This document shows, in pieces, positions 54,086 to 63,546 of a stretch of DNA of 64,000 bases (positions are counted from its first letter, which is position 1; each line of letters starts with the position of its first letter). The position numbers and the translations under genes are program-made. This DNA is from Teichococcus rhizosphaerae (GTDB lineage Bacteria > Pseudomonadota > Alphaproteobacteria > Acetobacterales > Acetobacteraceae), in assembly GCF_002631185.1 (NCBI RefSeq), contig NZ_PDNU01000003.1:343353-407352 (forward strand), given 5' to 3'. The notes under the pieces are model-generated. The model saw only the letters and a program-made list of their open reading frames with translations, did not search any database and had not been told where the DNA came from.

Positions 54086-55006
54086 TCAGGCGGCCGCCTT
54101 GTAGATGTCGATGATGTCGGACAGCAGCTTCAGCGCCTCGGCCTTGGGGCGCTGGAAGGTGTTGCGGCCGATGATCGAGCCGTTGCCGCCGCCCGCGTGG
54201 ATGCCGCGCGCCATCTCGACGATGGATTCGGCCGTGCCCGCCTCGCCGCCGGAGAACACCACGATGCGCCGGCCGCCGAAGCAGGCATCGGTCACGTGCC
54301 TGATCCGCGCCGCGAGGGTGGAGGTGTCCACCGGGTTCTTCTCGTAGGTCTTCCTGGCGGCGTCGAGCGAGATGGCCTCGGTCGGCGGCTTCACCTTGAT
54401 GATGTGCGCGCCGAGCAGCGCCGCCATGTGCGCGGCATAGGCGCAGATGTCGAGCGCCGTCTCGGCGGTCTTGTCGAGGTTCGGGCCGCGCGGGTAGCTC
54501 CACACCACCACGGCGAGGCCGGCCGCCTTGGCCTCCTCCGCCAGCTCGCGCAGCTCCTCCATCATCTCGAACTGGTATTCGGAGCCGGGATAGATGGTGA
54601 AGCCGATGGCCGAGCAGCCAAGGCGCAGCGCGTCCGCCACCGTGCCGGTCACCGCCTGGTCCTTGGTGGTGGACAGGCTGTTGGAGGAGTTGACCTTGAG
54701 GATGGTCGGGATGGCGCCCGCATAGGTGGCGGCGCCCGCCTCGATCATGCCGAGCGGCGCGGCATAGGCGGAAAGCCCGGCCTCGATCGCCAGCTCGAAG
54801 TGGTAGCGCGGGTCATAGGCCGCCGGGTTGGGCGCGAAGGAGCGGGCCGGGCCGTGCTCGAAGCCCTGATCCACCGGCAGGATCACCAGCCGGCCGGTGC
54901 CGCCGAGCCGCCCTTCCATCAGGATGCGGGCCAGGTTGGCCTTGGTGCCGGGATTGTCGCTCTCGTACCAGGAGAGGATCTCCTTCACGCGGGGCGTGAG
55001 CTGCAT
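54086..55006 (-). CDS. fba: Class I fructose-bisphosphate aldolase (FbaB/DhnA type)
   Basis: 306 residues of the archaeal-type class I aldolase family. It splits fructose 1,6-bisphosphate by a Schiff base; the lysine lies in [11 protein letters not shown]. Other marks are [13 protein letters not shown] near residue 40, [20 protein letters not shown] and the phosphate-binding [12 protein letters not shown] and [14 protein letters not shown]. No metal is needed. GGAAGGAAG precedes the ATG at 55006; the longer frame from 55105 is not supported. Central carbon metabolism, cytoplasmic. Confidence 0.92.
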   Translation of the reverse strand: MQLTPRVKEILSWYESDNPGTKANLARILMEGRLGGTGRLVILPVDQGFEHGPARSFAPNPAAYDPRYHFELAIEAGLSAYAAPLGMIEAGAATYAGAIPTILKVNSSNSLSTTKDQAVTGTVADALRLGCSAIGFTIYPGSEYQFEMMEELRELAEEAKAAGLAVVVWSYPRGPNLDKTAETALDICAYAAHMAALLGAHIIKVKPPTEAISLDAARKTYEKNPVDTSTLAARIRHVTDACFGGRRIVVFSGGEAGTAESIVEMARGIHAGGGNGSIIGRNTFQRPKAEALKLLSDIIDIYKAAA

Positions 55007-55128
55007 GACCGTGCTTCCTTCCGTTCGGCGCCCTGCCGCCCGCGGATCGAGGGGCCTCGGAGCCTGTATCCGGAGCGGCGGGCCTTTCTTGCGGCGCCCC
55101 GGCATGGAGGCGGGCCGCCCCGCCGGCT

Positions 55129-55629
55129 TTACCCGAGGCTCTTCGGGCTGTCATCAGGGCCGTGGGCGACGTGTCCGGCAGCCTGCCGCGCCGGGTCATC
55201 CGCCAGCCAGCGCGCGATCTCCGCGAGCGCGCCATCCCGCCCGCGCGGGTTCCGCGCCGCGAGGTCGAGCGAGGGCGGCGCGGCGGGCAGCACACGGCCC
55301 GGTGCCAGGGCGGCGAGGGCGGGGAAGGCGGGGCATTCCGGCAACAGCACCACCGCCGCCACGCCGGCACGAAGGGCGGCCAGGGCGTGGCCGGGCGCCA
55401 GGGCGCAATCCAGCACCGGCCATGGTTCGAGGCCCGGCGGCGCCGCGCCGCCGGCCGCGATCTGCGCCAGGAACAGCGGCGCGCCGAGCCAGGTGGCGGC
55501 GCCGGGGGGCGAGAGCAGCGGCAGCGGGCCGCGCAGCCCGGCCTCCGCGGCGGCTCTCAGGGCCAGCGCCACGCCGGCGGCGTCGCGCACCACAATCCCG
55601 CGCATTCGTGATGCTTCCAGCCTCTCCAT
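55129..55629 (-). CDS. Hypothetical protein upstream of fba
   Basis: A 166-residue Ala/Leu/Pro-rich protein; the likely core begins MRGIVVRDAAGVALALRAAA. The middle reads like an alpha/beta fold (GPLPLLSPPGAATWLGAPLF, VLDCALAPGHALAALRAG) but no family is recognised. The start could be ATG at 55629 (GGAGGGG just upstream) or 55605 (GGAAG at eight bases). It lies upstream of fba-thiE on the same strand and may be co-transcribed. Function unknown. Confidence 0.6.
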   Translation of the reverse strand: MERLEASRMRGIVVRDAAGVALALRAAAEAGLRGPLPLLSPPGAATWLGAPLFLAQIAAGGAAPPGLEPWPVLDCALAPGHALAALRAGVAAVVLLPECPAFPALAALAPGRVLPAAPPSLDLAARNPRGRDGALAEIARWLADDPARQAAGHVAHGPDDSPKSLG

Positions 55630-55744
55630 GCCCCTCCGATCCCCAGGATACCGCGTTCCGGCGGACTGCATCCGTTGACCCTGCCCATGAGGCCCGCGTA
55701 AAGCCTGAAATCATGAGAGGCACGGCTTGGGTGAAGGCGTCGGC

Positions 55745-56026
55745 ATGAGCGATGCGGTGAACGCGGCGGCGACACGGTTGGAGCAGGCGGTCGAGAGGCT
55801 GGCGGCGGCCCTGGCCCGCCCGCCGCAGGCCGCCGGCGTGACGCCGGACGAGGTGGCGTCGCTTTCCGCGCGGCTGGACGAGACGCTGGCGCGGCTGCGC
55901 GCCGCCCTGGCCGATGTGGAGGGAGAGGCCGCCAGCCTGCCCGAGGACGAGGCGGAGCCGGATGAGGCGGCGGAACCGAAGGCCGCCCCCGCCGCGCCCG
56001 TGGACGACAGCAGCAAGGGGAGCTGA
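55745..56026 (+). CDS. Small coiled-coil protein upstream of zapA
   Basis: 93 residues: MSDAVNAAATRLEQAVERLA, then a Leu-heptad helix (VASLSARLDETLARLRAALA) and an acidic, Ala/Pro-rich tail. It looks like the small coiled-coil (DUF4164-like) gene that precedes zapA in many alphaproteobacteria. It ends two bases before the zapA start codon, so the two are co-translated. A role in cell division beside ZapA is likely from context only. Confidence 0.75.
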   Translation: MSDAVNAAATRLEQAVERLAAALARPPQAAGVTPDEVASLSARLDETLARLRAALADVEGEAASLPEDEAEPDEAAEPKAAPAAPVDDSSKGS

Positions 56027-56028
56027 GA

Positions 56029-56358
56029 TTGGCCCAGGTCACGGTTCGTGTCGGTGGCTATACCCATCCGGTTTCCTGCGAGGATGGGCAGGAAGGGCAT
56101 CTGATCGCGCTGGCGGCGGATGTGGACCGCCGCGTCTCCTCCATCCGCGCCATGGGCGGGCAGTTCGGCGAAAGCCGCCTGCTGCTGCTGACGGCGCTGC
56201 TGCTGGCGGATGAGCTTCACGACCTGCGCGTGGAGATGTCGCGCGTGAAGGCGGCCAGCCTGCAATCCGCCCCCGCCTCCGACCCGCTGCTGGCCGAGAG
56301 GCTCGGCCGGCTCGCCGAGCGGATCGAGGGCATTGCGGCATCGCTCGACCGACCCTAA
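56029..56358 (+). CDS. zapA: Cell division protein ZapA
   Basis: 109 residues: AQVTVRVGGYTHPVSCEDGQ, then LIALAADVDRRVSSI and a long C-terminal coiled coil. ZapA binds FtsZ and bundles its filaments at midcell. The start codon is TTG at 56029, supported by AGGGGAG seven bases upstream inside the end of the preceding gene. 6S RNA and fau follow, the conserved proteobacterial order. Confidence 0.88.
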   Translation: MAQVTVRVGGYTHPVSCEDGQEGHLIALAADVDRRVSSIRAMGGQFGESRLLLLTALLLADELHDLRVEMSRVKAASLQSAPASDPLLAERLGRLAERIEGIAASLDRP

Positions 56359-56362
56359 ATGG

Positions 56363-56505
56363 GTCCGGCGGAGCTGCCCGGTGCGTCAGGTACATTATCC
56401 CTGGGGCCAATAAGCATCCTCCGGGAGCTGGCTCTGGCCGGATCTTGGTCCGGCTATCCGGTGCCCACCTGTTTACACAGGCCTTAGGAGGATAACACGC
56501 CAACG
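56363..56505 (+). ncRNA. ssrS: 6S RNA (SsrS), approximate ends
   Basis: The 150 bases between zapA and fau hold no frame but fold strongly. They include a stem GCCGGATC/GGTCCGGC (56437-56454) near the middle and outer pairing CAGGT/ACCTG (56388-56392 with 56468-56472). The position between zapA and the 5-formyl-THF cyclo-ligase gene is the classic place of 6S RNA in proteobacteria. 6S RNA binds the housekeeping sigma-RNA polymerase in stationary phase. The ends are estimated by eye. Confidence 0.72.
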
Positions 56506-56508
56506 GCC

Positions 56509-57111
56509 ATGGCGGCTCCGCACTCCCTTTCTCCCCCCTTCCAGGCCGATCCGCCGGAACTCGCCGCCGCCAAGGCGGCGATGCGCCAGGCGGCGCTGGC
56601 CGCTCGCGCGGCCCTCGACCCCGCGGGCGCTGCCGAGGCGCTGGCCGACGTGGTGCTGCGCGAAAGCCCGCCCGCTCCCGGTGCCTGCATCGGCGGCTTC
56701 TGGCCCATGGGGGACGAGATCGACATCCGCCCCCTGCTGCGCGCCCTGGCCGAAGCCGGGCACCGCCTCGCCCTGCCGGTGACGCCCCGGCGCGGCCTGC
56801 CGCTGGTCTTCCGCCCCTGGCGCTGGGGGGAGCCGCTGCTGCCCGGCCGCTTCGGCACCTCGGTGCCCGGCGGCGAGGAGGCGGTGGCGCCCGATCTGCT
56901 GCTGGTGCCGCTGCTCGCCTTCGACCGGCGCGGCGCGCGGCTCGGCTATGGCGGCGGCTATTACGACCGCACCCTGGCGCTGCTGCCCTCCGCTCACCCG
57001 ATCGGCGTCGCCTACGCGGCGCAGGAGGTGGGGGCGGTGCCCACCGGGCCGCACGACCAGCCCTTGCCCGGCATCGCGACCGAGGCGGGCTTCATCCGCA
57101 CCGAAAGGTAG
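56509..57111 (+). CDS. fau: 5-formyltetrahydrofolate cyclo-ligase
   Basis: 200 residues. It converts 5-formyl-THF to 5,10-methenyl-THF with ATP. Diagnostic stretches: AKAAMRQAALAARAAL near the start, FWPMGDEIDIRPLL, and the phosphate loop LGYGGGYYDRTL with DLLLVPLLAFDRRGARLG before it. Start ATG at 56509 (MAAPHSL); AGGAGG is 17 bases away, so a slightly later start is possible. Follows the 6S RNA. Confidence 0.9.
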   Translation: MAAPHSLSPPFQADPPELAAAKAAMRQAALAARAALDPAGAAEALADVVLRESPPAPGACIGGFWPMGDEIDIRPLLRALAEAGHRLALPVTPRRGLPLVFRPWRWGEPLLPGRFGTSVPGGEEAVAPDLLLVPLLAFDRRGARLGYGGGYYDRTLALLPSAHPIGVAYAAQEVGAVPTGPHDQPLPGIATEAGFIRTER

Positions 57112-57118
57112 ACAGACT

Positions 57119-57940
57119 TTGCGCATCCTGTTCCTGGGCGACGTGGTGGGCCGTTCCGGCCGCGACGCCCTCACCGCCGAGCTGCCCGGCCTGCGCGCCC
57201 GGCTGAGGGCCGATCTGGTCGTGGTGAACGCCGAGAACGCCAGCCACGGCTTCGGCGTCTCGCCCGACATGGTGCGCGCCTTCCTGGCGGCGGGGGCGGA
57301 TGTGCTGACGCTCGGCAACCATTCCTGGGACCGCAAGGAGATCATCGGCTTCATCGATGGCGAGCCGCGGCTGATCCGGCCCATCAACTACCCGCCCGGC
57401 ACGCCCGGGCGGGGCGCCACGGTGGTGGAGGTGCCGGGTGGCCGCAAGGCGCTGGTGATCAACGCCATGGGCCGGCTCTTCATGGAGCCGCTCGACGACC
57501 CGTTCCGCGCCGTGCAGGCCGAGCTGGCGAAGCACAGCCTGGGCGCCGGCGGCTCCGTCCAGGCCATTCTCCTCGACATCCACGCCGAGGCGACCAGCGA
57601 GAAGATGTCGATGGCGCACAGCTTCGACGGAAGGGTGAGCCTGGTGGTGGGCACCCACACCCATGTGCCGAGCGCCGACCACCGCATCCTGGAGAACGGC
57701 ACCGCCTACATGACCGATGCCGGCATGTGCGGCGACTATGACAGCGTGATCGGCATGCAGAAGGGCGCCGCCGCGCTGCGCTTCTGGAAGAAGGTGCCGG
57801 GCGAGAAGCTGGCCCCGGCCGAGGGGCCCGCCAGCCTTTCCGGCGTGTTCGTCGAGACGGACGACGCCACCGGGCTCGCCCGGCGCGTGGAGCCGGTGCG
57901 GATGGGCGGGCTGCTCGCGCCCGCCATGCCCGAGGCCTGA
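57119..57940 (+). CDS. YmdB-type metallophosphoesterase (TIGR00282 family)
   Basis: 273 residues. It reads RILFLGDVVGRSGRDAL, then VVNAENASHGFGV, LTLGNHSWDRKEI, LLDIHAEATSEKMSM and VGTHTHVPSADHRIL. These are the two-metal ligands of the YmdB/DR1281 family of cyclic-nucleotide phosphodiesterases. In Bacillus YmdB affects biofilm and motility choices; the role here is untested. The start is TTG at 57119 (AAAGGT nine bases upstream), just after the fau stop; no ATG fits. Confidence 0.9.
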   Translation: MRILFLGDVVGRSGRDALTAELPGLRARLRADLVVVNAENASHGFGVSPDMVRAFLAAGADVLTLGNHSWDRKEIIGFIDGEPRLIRPINYPPGTPGRGATVVEVPGGRKALVINAMGRLFMEPLDDPFRAVQAELAKHSLGAGGSVQAILLDIHAEATSEKMSMAHSFDGRVSLVVGTHTHVPSADHRILENGTAYMTDAGMCGDYDSVIGMQKGAAALRFWKKVPGEKLAPAEGPASLSGVFVETDDATGLARRVEPVRMGGLLAPAMPEA

Positions 57941-57963
57941 GCGGGGCCCTGCCGGCCCGGCCG

Positions 57964-57984
57964 CGCCCCTTCGCGGAAGGGGCG
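57964..57984. terminator. Hairpin between convergent genes
   Basis: Stem CGCCCCTT/AAGGGGCG of 8 bp with loop CGCGG, between the ends of the YmdB-type gene and the oxidase-family gene. Symmetric, with no T-tract. Confidence 0.55.
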
Positions 57985-57994
57985 GGCCGCCGCC

Positions 57995-58612
57995 TCAGTA
58001 GAGAACCTTGCTGACGAGCGGCGCCGATTCGGCGTCGTATTTCTCGGCATCGACCAGGCCGCCGGTATGGGCGGCCAGCAGCTCGCCCATGCTCGGCGCG
58101 GCGCTGGGCCGGTCCCGCCCGCCCCACAGCCTGGCGCGCAGGATGGCGCGCTGGCATTGCATGAACACCTCCCGCACCTCCACCAGCAGCACGGTGGCCG
58201 GCAGCTGGCCCTGCATGGCGTAGCGCTCGCGCAGCGCCGGGTCGGCGGTGATGCGGCCCAGCCCGCCGACGCGCAGCGTCTCCCCCGCGCCCGGAACCAG
58301 GAAGAGCAGCGCCACCGCCGGGTTGTCGATGATGTCGCGCAGCGCGTCGATGCGGTTGTTGCCGCGGCGGTCGGGCAGGGCGAGGGTCCTGTCGTCCAGC
58401 ACGTCGATGAAGCCGGGGGCGTCGCCGCGCGGGGTGCAGTGGGGCCCGCGCGCGCCGAAGGTGGCCAGCAGGCAGAAGGGGCTGGCGGCGATGAAGCCGG
58501 CGGTGCGCGGGTCGATCCGGTCCGTCACCTTCTTCGTCACCAGCTCGCGCGGCGGGGCGTAGTGTGCCTGCAACGCCTCATGGGTGGCGATGGCGTGGGG
58601 GTCGTGGCTCAT
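57995..58612 (-). CDS. Pyridoxamine 5'-phosphate oxidase family (FMN-binding split barrel) protein
   Basis: 205 residues: LVTKKVTDRIDPRTAGFIAA, then SPFCLLATFGARGPHCTPRGD, LALPDRRGNNRIDALRDIID and AVALLFLVPGAGETLRV, the MSMEG_1061-like branch of the split-barrel flavoproteins. Such proteins bind FMN or F420 and reduce small molecules; most have no assigned substrate. AGGAGC is seven bases before the ATG at 58612. Monocistronic. Confidence 0.87.
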   Translation of the reverse strand: MSHDPHAIATHEALQAHYAPPRELVTKKVTDRIDPRTAGFIAASPFCLLATFGARGPHCTPRGDAPGFIDVLDDRTLALPDRRGNNRIDALRDIIDNPAVALLFLVPGAGETLRVGGLGRITADPALRERYAMQGQLPATVLLVEVREVFMQCQRAILRARLWGGRDRPSAAPSMGELLAAHTGGLVDAEKYDAESAPLVSKVLY

Positions 58613-58784
58613 CGTCGGCTCCTGCCCTGGACCCGGCGGATGCTAGGGCGCGCCATTTCGCGGGGCAATGCGGGGCCGGGCTGCGCGGACAGGCAATGGG
58701 GGAGGCCCCCCTCGCATCCGGCGCGCGGCGGCGGTATAGACGCAAACCCCCGGAACATCATGAGAATAACCGGAGAAGCAGCGC

Positions 58785-59537
58785 GTGGCCGGCCATTCCC
58801 AGTTCAAGAACATCATGCACCGCAAGGGCGCGCAGGACGCCAAGCGCGCGCGCGTCTTCGCCAAGCTGATCCGCGAGATCACCGTCAGCGCCCGCCAGGG
58901 CCTGCCCGACCCGGCGTCCAACCCCCGGCTCCGCTCGGCGGTGCAGGCGGCACGGGTGGCCAACATGACCAAGGACACGATCGACCGCGCCATCAAGAAG
59001 GCCAGCGGCGCGGCGGGCGGCGAGGACTATGTGGAGGTGCGCTACGAGGGCTACGGCCCGGCGGGCGTCGCGGTGATCGTCGAGACGCTGACCGACAACC
59101 GCAACCGCACCGCCTCCGACATCCGCTCCGCCTTCTCCAAGTATGGCGGCGCGCTGGGCGAGACGGGCTCGGTCTCCTTCCAGTTCGACCGCAACGGCGT
59201 GGTGCGCTACCCGGCTGCGGTGGCGGACGCCGACACCATGCTGGAGGCCGCCATCGAGGCCGGCGCCGCCGATGTGGAGAGCGGCGAGGAGGGGCACGAG
59301 ATCCGCACCGCCGTCGAGGATCTGTTCGCGGTGCGCGACGCGCTGGAGGAGAAGTTCGGCCCGGCCGAGAGCGCCAGGCTGGAATGGCGCCCCAATGTCT
59401 CGGTCGAGCTGGACGAGGAGAAGGCGCGCTCCGTGCTCAAGCTGATCGACGTGCTGGACGACCATGACGACGTGCAGGCGGTGACGGCCAATTTCGAGGT
59501 GCCCGAGGCCGTGCTGGCGAAGCTCTCGGCGGAATGA
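58785..59537 (+). CDS. yebC: YebC/PmpR-family protein
   Basis: 250 residues: [53 protein letters not shown] and [14 protein letters not shown], the standard YebC/TACO1 sequence. It was long called a transcription regulator; recent work links the family to translation of proline stretches. The start codon is GTG at 58785, with GGAGAA eight bases upstream. It lies directly upstream of ruvC, the common alphaproteobacterial order. Confidence 0.95.
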   Translation: MAGHSQFKNIMHRKGAQDAKRARVFAKLIREITVSARQGLPDPASNPRLRSAVQAARVANMTKDTIDRAIKKASGAAGGEDYVEVRYEGYGPAGVAVIVETLTDNRNRTASDIRSAFSKYGGALGETGSVSFQFDRNGVVRYPAAVADADTMLEAAIEAGAADVESGEEGHEIRTAVEDLFAVRDALEEKFGPAESARLEWRPNVSVELDEEKARSVLKLIDVLDDHDDVQAVTANFEVPEAVLAKLSAE

Positions 59538-59541
59538 GGCG

Positions 59542-60051
59542 GTGAGCGGCGTGGTGCGCCTGCTGGGGCTCGACCCTGGCCTCCAGCACACGGGCTGGGG
59601 GGTGGTGGAGAGCAGCGGCAACCGGCTGCGCCACGTCGCCGACGGGGTGATCTCCACCACCACCGACCTGTCCCTGGCCGAGCGGCTCTGCCAGATCCAC
59701 CGCGCGCTGAACGCGCTGCTGGACCTGTGGCGGCCGCAGGAGGCGGCGGTGGAGCACACCTATGTCAACAAGAACCCCGGCGCCGCGCTGAAGCTCGGCC
59801 AGGCGCGGGGCGTGGTGCTGCTGGCCCCCGCCCTGGCCGGGCTGCCGGTGGCCGAGTACCAGGCCATGGAGGTGAAGCGCGCCGTGGTCGGCACCGGCCA
59901 TGCGGACAAGGAGCAGGTGGCCGAGATGGTGCGCCGCCTGCTGCCCGGCGCCACGCTCCGCCGCGCCGACGCGTCGGACGCGCTGGCGGTGGCCATCTGC
60001 CACGCGCATCACCGCTCGACCAACCTCGTGCTGGCGAGGGCCCGCGCATGA
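59542..60051 (+). CDS. ruvC: Holliday junction resolvase RuvC
   Basis: 169 residues. The endonuclease that cuts Holliday junctions together with RuvAB. Acidic catalytic residues lie in LLGLDPGLQHTGWG (first Asp), AAVEHTYVNKNPGAA (Glu) and ASDALAVAICH (last Asp). The start codon is GTG at 59542, four bases after the yebC stop. The end of the gene carries the first copy of a 17-bp tandem duplication that runs into the ruvA start. Confidence 0.95.
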   Translation: MSGVVRLLGLDPGLQHTGWGVVESSGNRLRHVADGVISTTTDLSLAERLCQIHRALNALLDLWRPQEAAVEHTYVNKNPGAALKLGQARGVVLLAPALAGLPVAEYQAMEVKRAVVGTGHADKEQVAEMVRRLLPGATLRRADASDALAVAICHAHHRSTNLVLARARA

Positions 60052-60079
60052 TCGGGCAACTGGCATGATCGGCAAACTG
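60046..60079 (+). repeat. 17-bp tandem duplication at the ruvC/ruvA junction
   Basis: GCATGATCGGGCAACTG (60046-60062) is followed at once by GCATGATCGGCAAACTG (60063-60079), differing at two positions. Each copy carries an ATG: the first (60048) opens only six codons, the second (60065) is the start of ruvA. Confidence 0.85.
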
Positions 60080-60682
60080 ACCGGCCGGCTGGATACGCCG
60101 CTGGAGGGCGGCTGCATCTTCGACGTGAACGGGGTGGGCTACCTCGTTTCCTGCTCGGCGCGCACGCTCTCGGCGCTGCCGCGCCCGCCCGCCACCGGCT
60201 CGCTGCTGATCGAGACGGTGGTGCGCGAGGACGCCATCCTGCTCTACGGCTTCGCCGACGCCGCCGAGCGCGACTGGTACCGGACGCTGACCAGCATCCA
60301 GGGCGTGGGTCCCAAGGTGGCGCTGGGGCTGCTCTCGGCCCTGTCGCCGGCCGACCTGGCCCGTGCCGTCATGGCGGGGGACAAGGGGGCGCTGACCCGC
60401 GCGCCGGGGGTGGGGGCCAAGCTCGCCATCCGCCTTGTCTCGGAGCTGCGCGACAAGGCGGGGGCGCTGCCGACGGGGGCGGGGTTCTCCGTCTCGATCC
60501 CCGCGCCCGAGCTGCCGCCCGCCGGCCGCGCACAGGCGGACGCCATCTCGGCCCTGGTCAATCTCGGCATCCGGCGGCCGGAGGCGGGCGCGGCCGTCGC
60601 CCGCGTGACCGAGCGCCTCGGCGAGGACGCCACGCTGGAGGCGCTGATCCGCGACGCGCTGAAGGAGCTGGCCCCCCGATGA
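60065..60682 (+). CDS. ruvA: Holliday junction branch migration protein RuvA
   Basis: 205 residues. DNA-binding subunit that holds the four-way junction. Domain I starts MIGKLTGRLDTPLEGGCIFD; domain II has the two helix-hairpin-helix motifs SIQGVGPKVALGLLSAL and APGVGAKLAIRLVSEL; domain III (ADAISALVNLGIRRPEA) contacts RuvB. The start at 60065 follows a duplicated copy of its own first codons. It belongs to the ruvCAB operon. Confidence 0.95.
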   Translation: MIGKLTGRLDTPLEGGCIFDVNGVGYLVSCSARTLSALPRPPATGSLLIETVVREDAILLYGFADAAERDWYRTLTSIQGVGPKVALGLLSALSPADLARAVMAGDKGALTRAPGVGAKLAIRLVSELRDKAGALPTGAGFSVSIPAPELPPAGRAQADAISALVNLGIRRPEAGAAVARVTERLGEDATLEALIRDALKELAPR

Positions 60683-60710
60683 GATGCCCTGGCCACCGCC
60701 ACGCCACCGG

Positions 60711-60798
60711 GCCGTGGCGACCCCTTCACCACCCTGACCGGCAGCTTGCAGAAAGCCGCGGCGACCCCTTCACCACCCTGACCGGCAGCTTGCAGAAA
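60711..60798 (+). repeat. Two tandem 44-bp units between ruvA and ruvB
   Basis: Unit 1 is 60711-60754 and unit 2 is 60755-60798, adjacent and identical but for one base (T at 60715, C at 60759). Each holds CACCACCCTGACCGGCAGC and ends CTTGCAGAAA. The second unit ends two bases before the ruvB ATG, so it forms the region where the ribosome would load. Confidence 0.92.
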
Positions 60799-60799
60799 A

Positions 60800-61825
60800 A
60801 TGAGTGAGAGATTGTCGGACCCGCAGCGGAGCGAGGAGGATGCGGCCGAGGCCACGCTCCGCCCGCAGACGCTGGACGACTTCACCGGCCAGAAGGCCTC
60901 GCGCGAGAACCTGGCCATCTTCATCCAGGCCGCCCGCACGCGGGGCGAGGCGCTGGACCATGTGCTGCTGCACGGGCCCCCGGGCCTCGGCAAGACCACG
61001 CTGGCGCAGATCGTGGCGCGCGAGATGGGGGTGGGGTTCCGCGCCACCTCCGGCCCCGTGCTGCAGCGGGCGGGGGACCTCGCCGCCATCCTGACCAACC
61101 TGCAGCCGCGCGACGTGCTGTTCGTGGACGAGATCCACCGCCTGCAGCCGGCGCTGGAGGAGACCCTCTATCCGGCGATGGAGGACTTCCAGCTCGACCT
61201 GATCATCGGCGAGGGGCCGGCGGCGCGCACCGTGCGGATCGACCTGCCGCCCTTCACCCTGGTCGGCGCCACCACGCGGGCGGGCCTGCTGGCGACCCCG
61301 CTGCGCGACCGCTTCGGCATTCCCCTGCGGCTCCAGTTCTACACGCCGGAGGAGCTGCTGCTGATCGTGCGGCGCGGCGCGCAGAAGCTGGGATTCGCGC
61401 TGGCGGAGGAAGGGGCGGAGGAGATCGCCAACCGCTCGCGCGGCACGCCGCGCATCGCCGGGCGCCTGCTGCGCCGGGTGCGGGACTTCGCGCTCGTTTC
61501 CGGCCAGGTGGCGGACCGCACCATGGCCGATGCCGCGCTGAACCGGCTGGAGGTCGATTCGCGCGGGCTGGACGCGATGGACCGCCGCTATCTCCGCCGC
61601 ATCGCCGAGCACCATGGCGGTGGGCCGGTGGGCGTCGAGACCCTGGCCGCCGCCCTGGCCGAGGGGCGGGACACGCTGGAGGATGTGGTGGAGCCCTATC
61701 TGATCCAGGAAGGCTATGTGCTTCGCACCCCGCGCGGCCGGGTCCTCGGCGACCCGGGCTGGCGGCATCTGGGCCTGGCGCCACCGGCCGGCAGCCAGCC
61801 GGACCTGCTCGGAGGCGGGTTTTGA
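60800..61825 (+). CDS. ruvB: Holliday junction branch migration ATPase RuvB
   Basis: 341 residues. AAA+ motor of branch migration. Walker [15 protein letters not shown], Walker [17 protein letters not shown], sensor 1 in [12 protein letters not shown], arginine finger region LRDRFGI, and a C-terminal winged helix ([33 protein letters not shown]). It is preceded by the second 44-bp repeat rather than a normal ribosome site. It overlaps the next gene by four bases. Confidence 0.96.
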   Translation: MSERLSDPQRSEEDAAEATLRPQTLDDFTGQKASRENLAIFIQAARTRGEALDHVLLHGPPGLGKTTLAQIVAREMGVGFRATSGPVLQRAGDLAAILTNLQPRDVLFVDEIHRLQPALEETLYPAMEDFQLDLIIGEGPAARTVRIDLPPFTLVGATTRAGLLATPLRDRFGIPLRLQFYTPEELLLIVRRGAQKLGFALAEEGAEEIANRSRGTPRIAGRLLRRVRDFALVSGQVADRTMADAALNRLEVDSRGLDAMDRRYLRRIAEHHGGGPVGVETLAAALAEGRDTLEDVVEPYLIQEGYVLRTPRGRVLGDPGWRHLGLAPPAGSQPDLLGGGF

Positions 61826-62277
61826 GCTGGCCGCACCGGCTGCCGGTGCGCGTTTATTTCGAGGATACGGACGCGGGCGGCATCGTCTATCACGCCACCT
61901 ATCTGCGCTGGGCGGAGCGGGGGCGGACAGAATCCTTGCGTGCCATAAACTTGCCGCATCAACTTCTCATAGCACGTTACTCTTCGATGCTCGTGGTGCG
62001 GCGCGTCGAAGTGGAGTATGTGGCCCCCGCCCGCCTCGACGATTCCCTGATCGTGGAAACCCGCGTGCGCCGTTTCCGCGGCGCCTCGGTGGACCTCGCC
62101 CAGGACGTGATCGGCGAGGGGGGCGGGGTCAAGGCGCGGCTCCAGGTCGGTCTGGTGTGTGTGCGGGCGGGCGACATGCGCCCCCAGCTCATACCGGAAC
62201 CCTGGCGCGGCGTGTTCCGGCAGGCCGCCCAGGCGGGCTGCCCGGCGAGCGGGCCGGCGGACGAGCCGGCCGGGTAG
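61822..62277 (+). CDS. ybgC: Acyl-CoA thioesterase YbgC (Tol-Pal associated)
   Basis: 151 residues, hot-dog fold. The active-site motif is [20 protein letters not shown], with the catalytic Asp, then [13 protein letters not shown] and [17 protein letters not shown]. It hydrolyses short acyl-CoA and is encoded beside tolQRA in most proteobacteria. The start codon is TTG at 61822 overlapping the ruvB stop, with GGAGG six bases upstream. The C-terminal 20 residues are low in complexity. Confidence 0.92.
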   Translation: MSWPHRLPVRVYFEDTDAGGIVYHATYLRWAERGRTESLRAINLPHQLLIARYSSMLVVRRVEVEYVAPARLDDSLIVETRVRRFRGASVDLAQDVIGEGGGVKARLQVGLVCVRAGDMRPQLIPEPWRGVFRQAAQAGCPASGPADEPAG

Positions 62278-62292
62278 GAAAAGGAGATTGCC

Positions 62293-63000
<708 letters not shown>

Positions 63001-63004
63001 CGCC

Positions 63005-63523
<519 letters not shown>

Positions 63524-63546
63524 GCAGGACATACGGCAACATCGCC

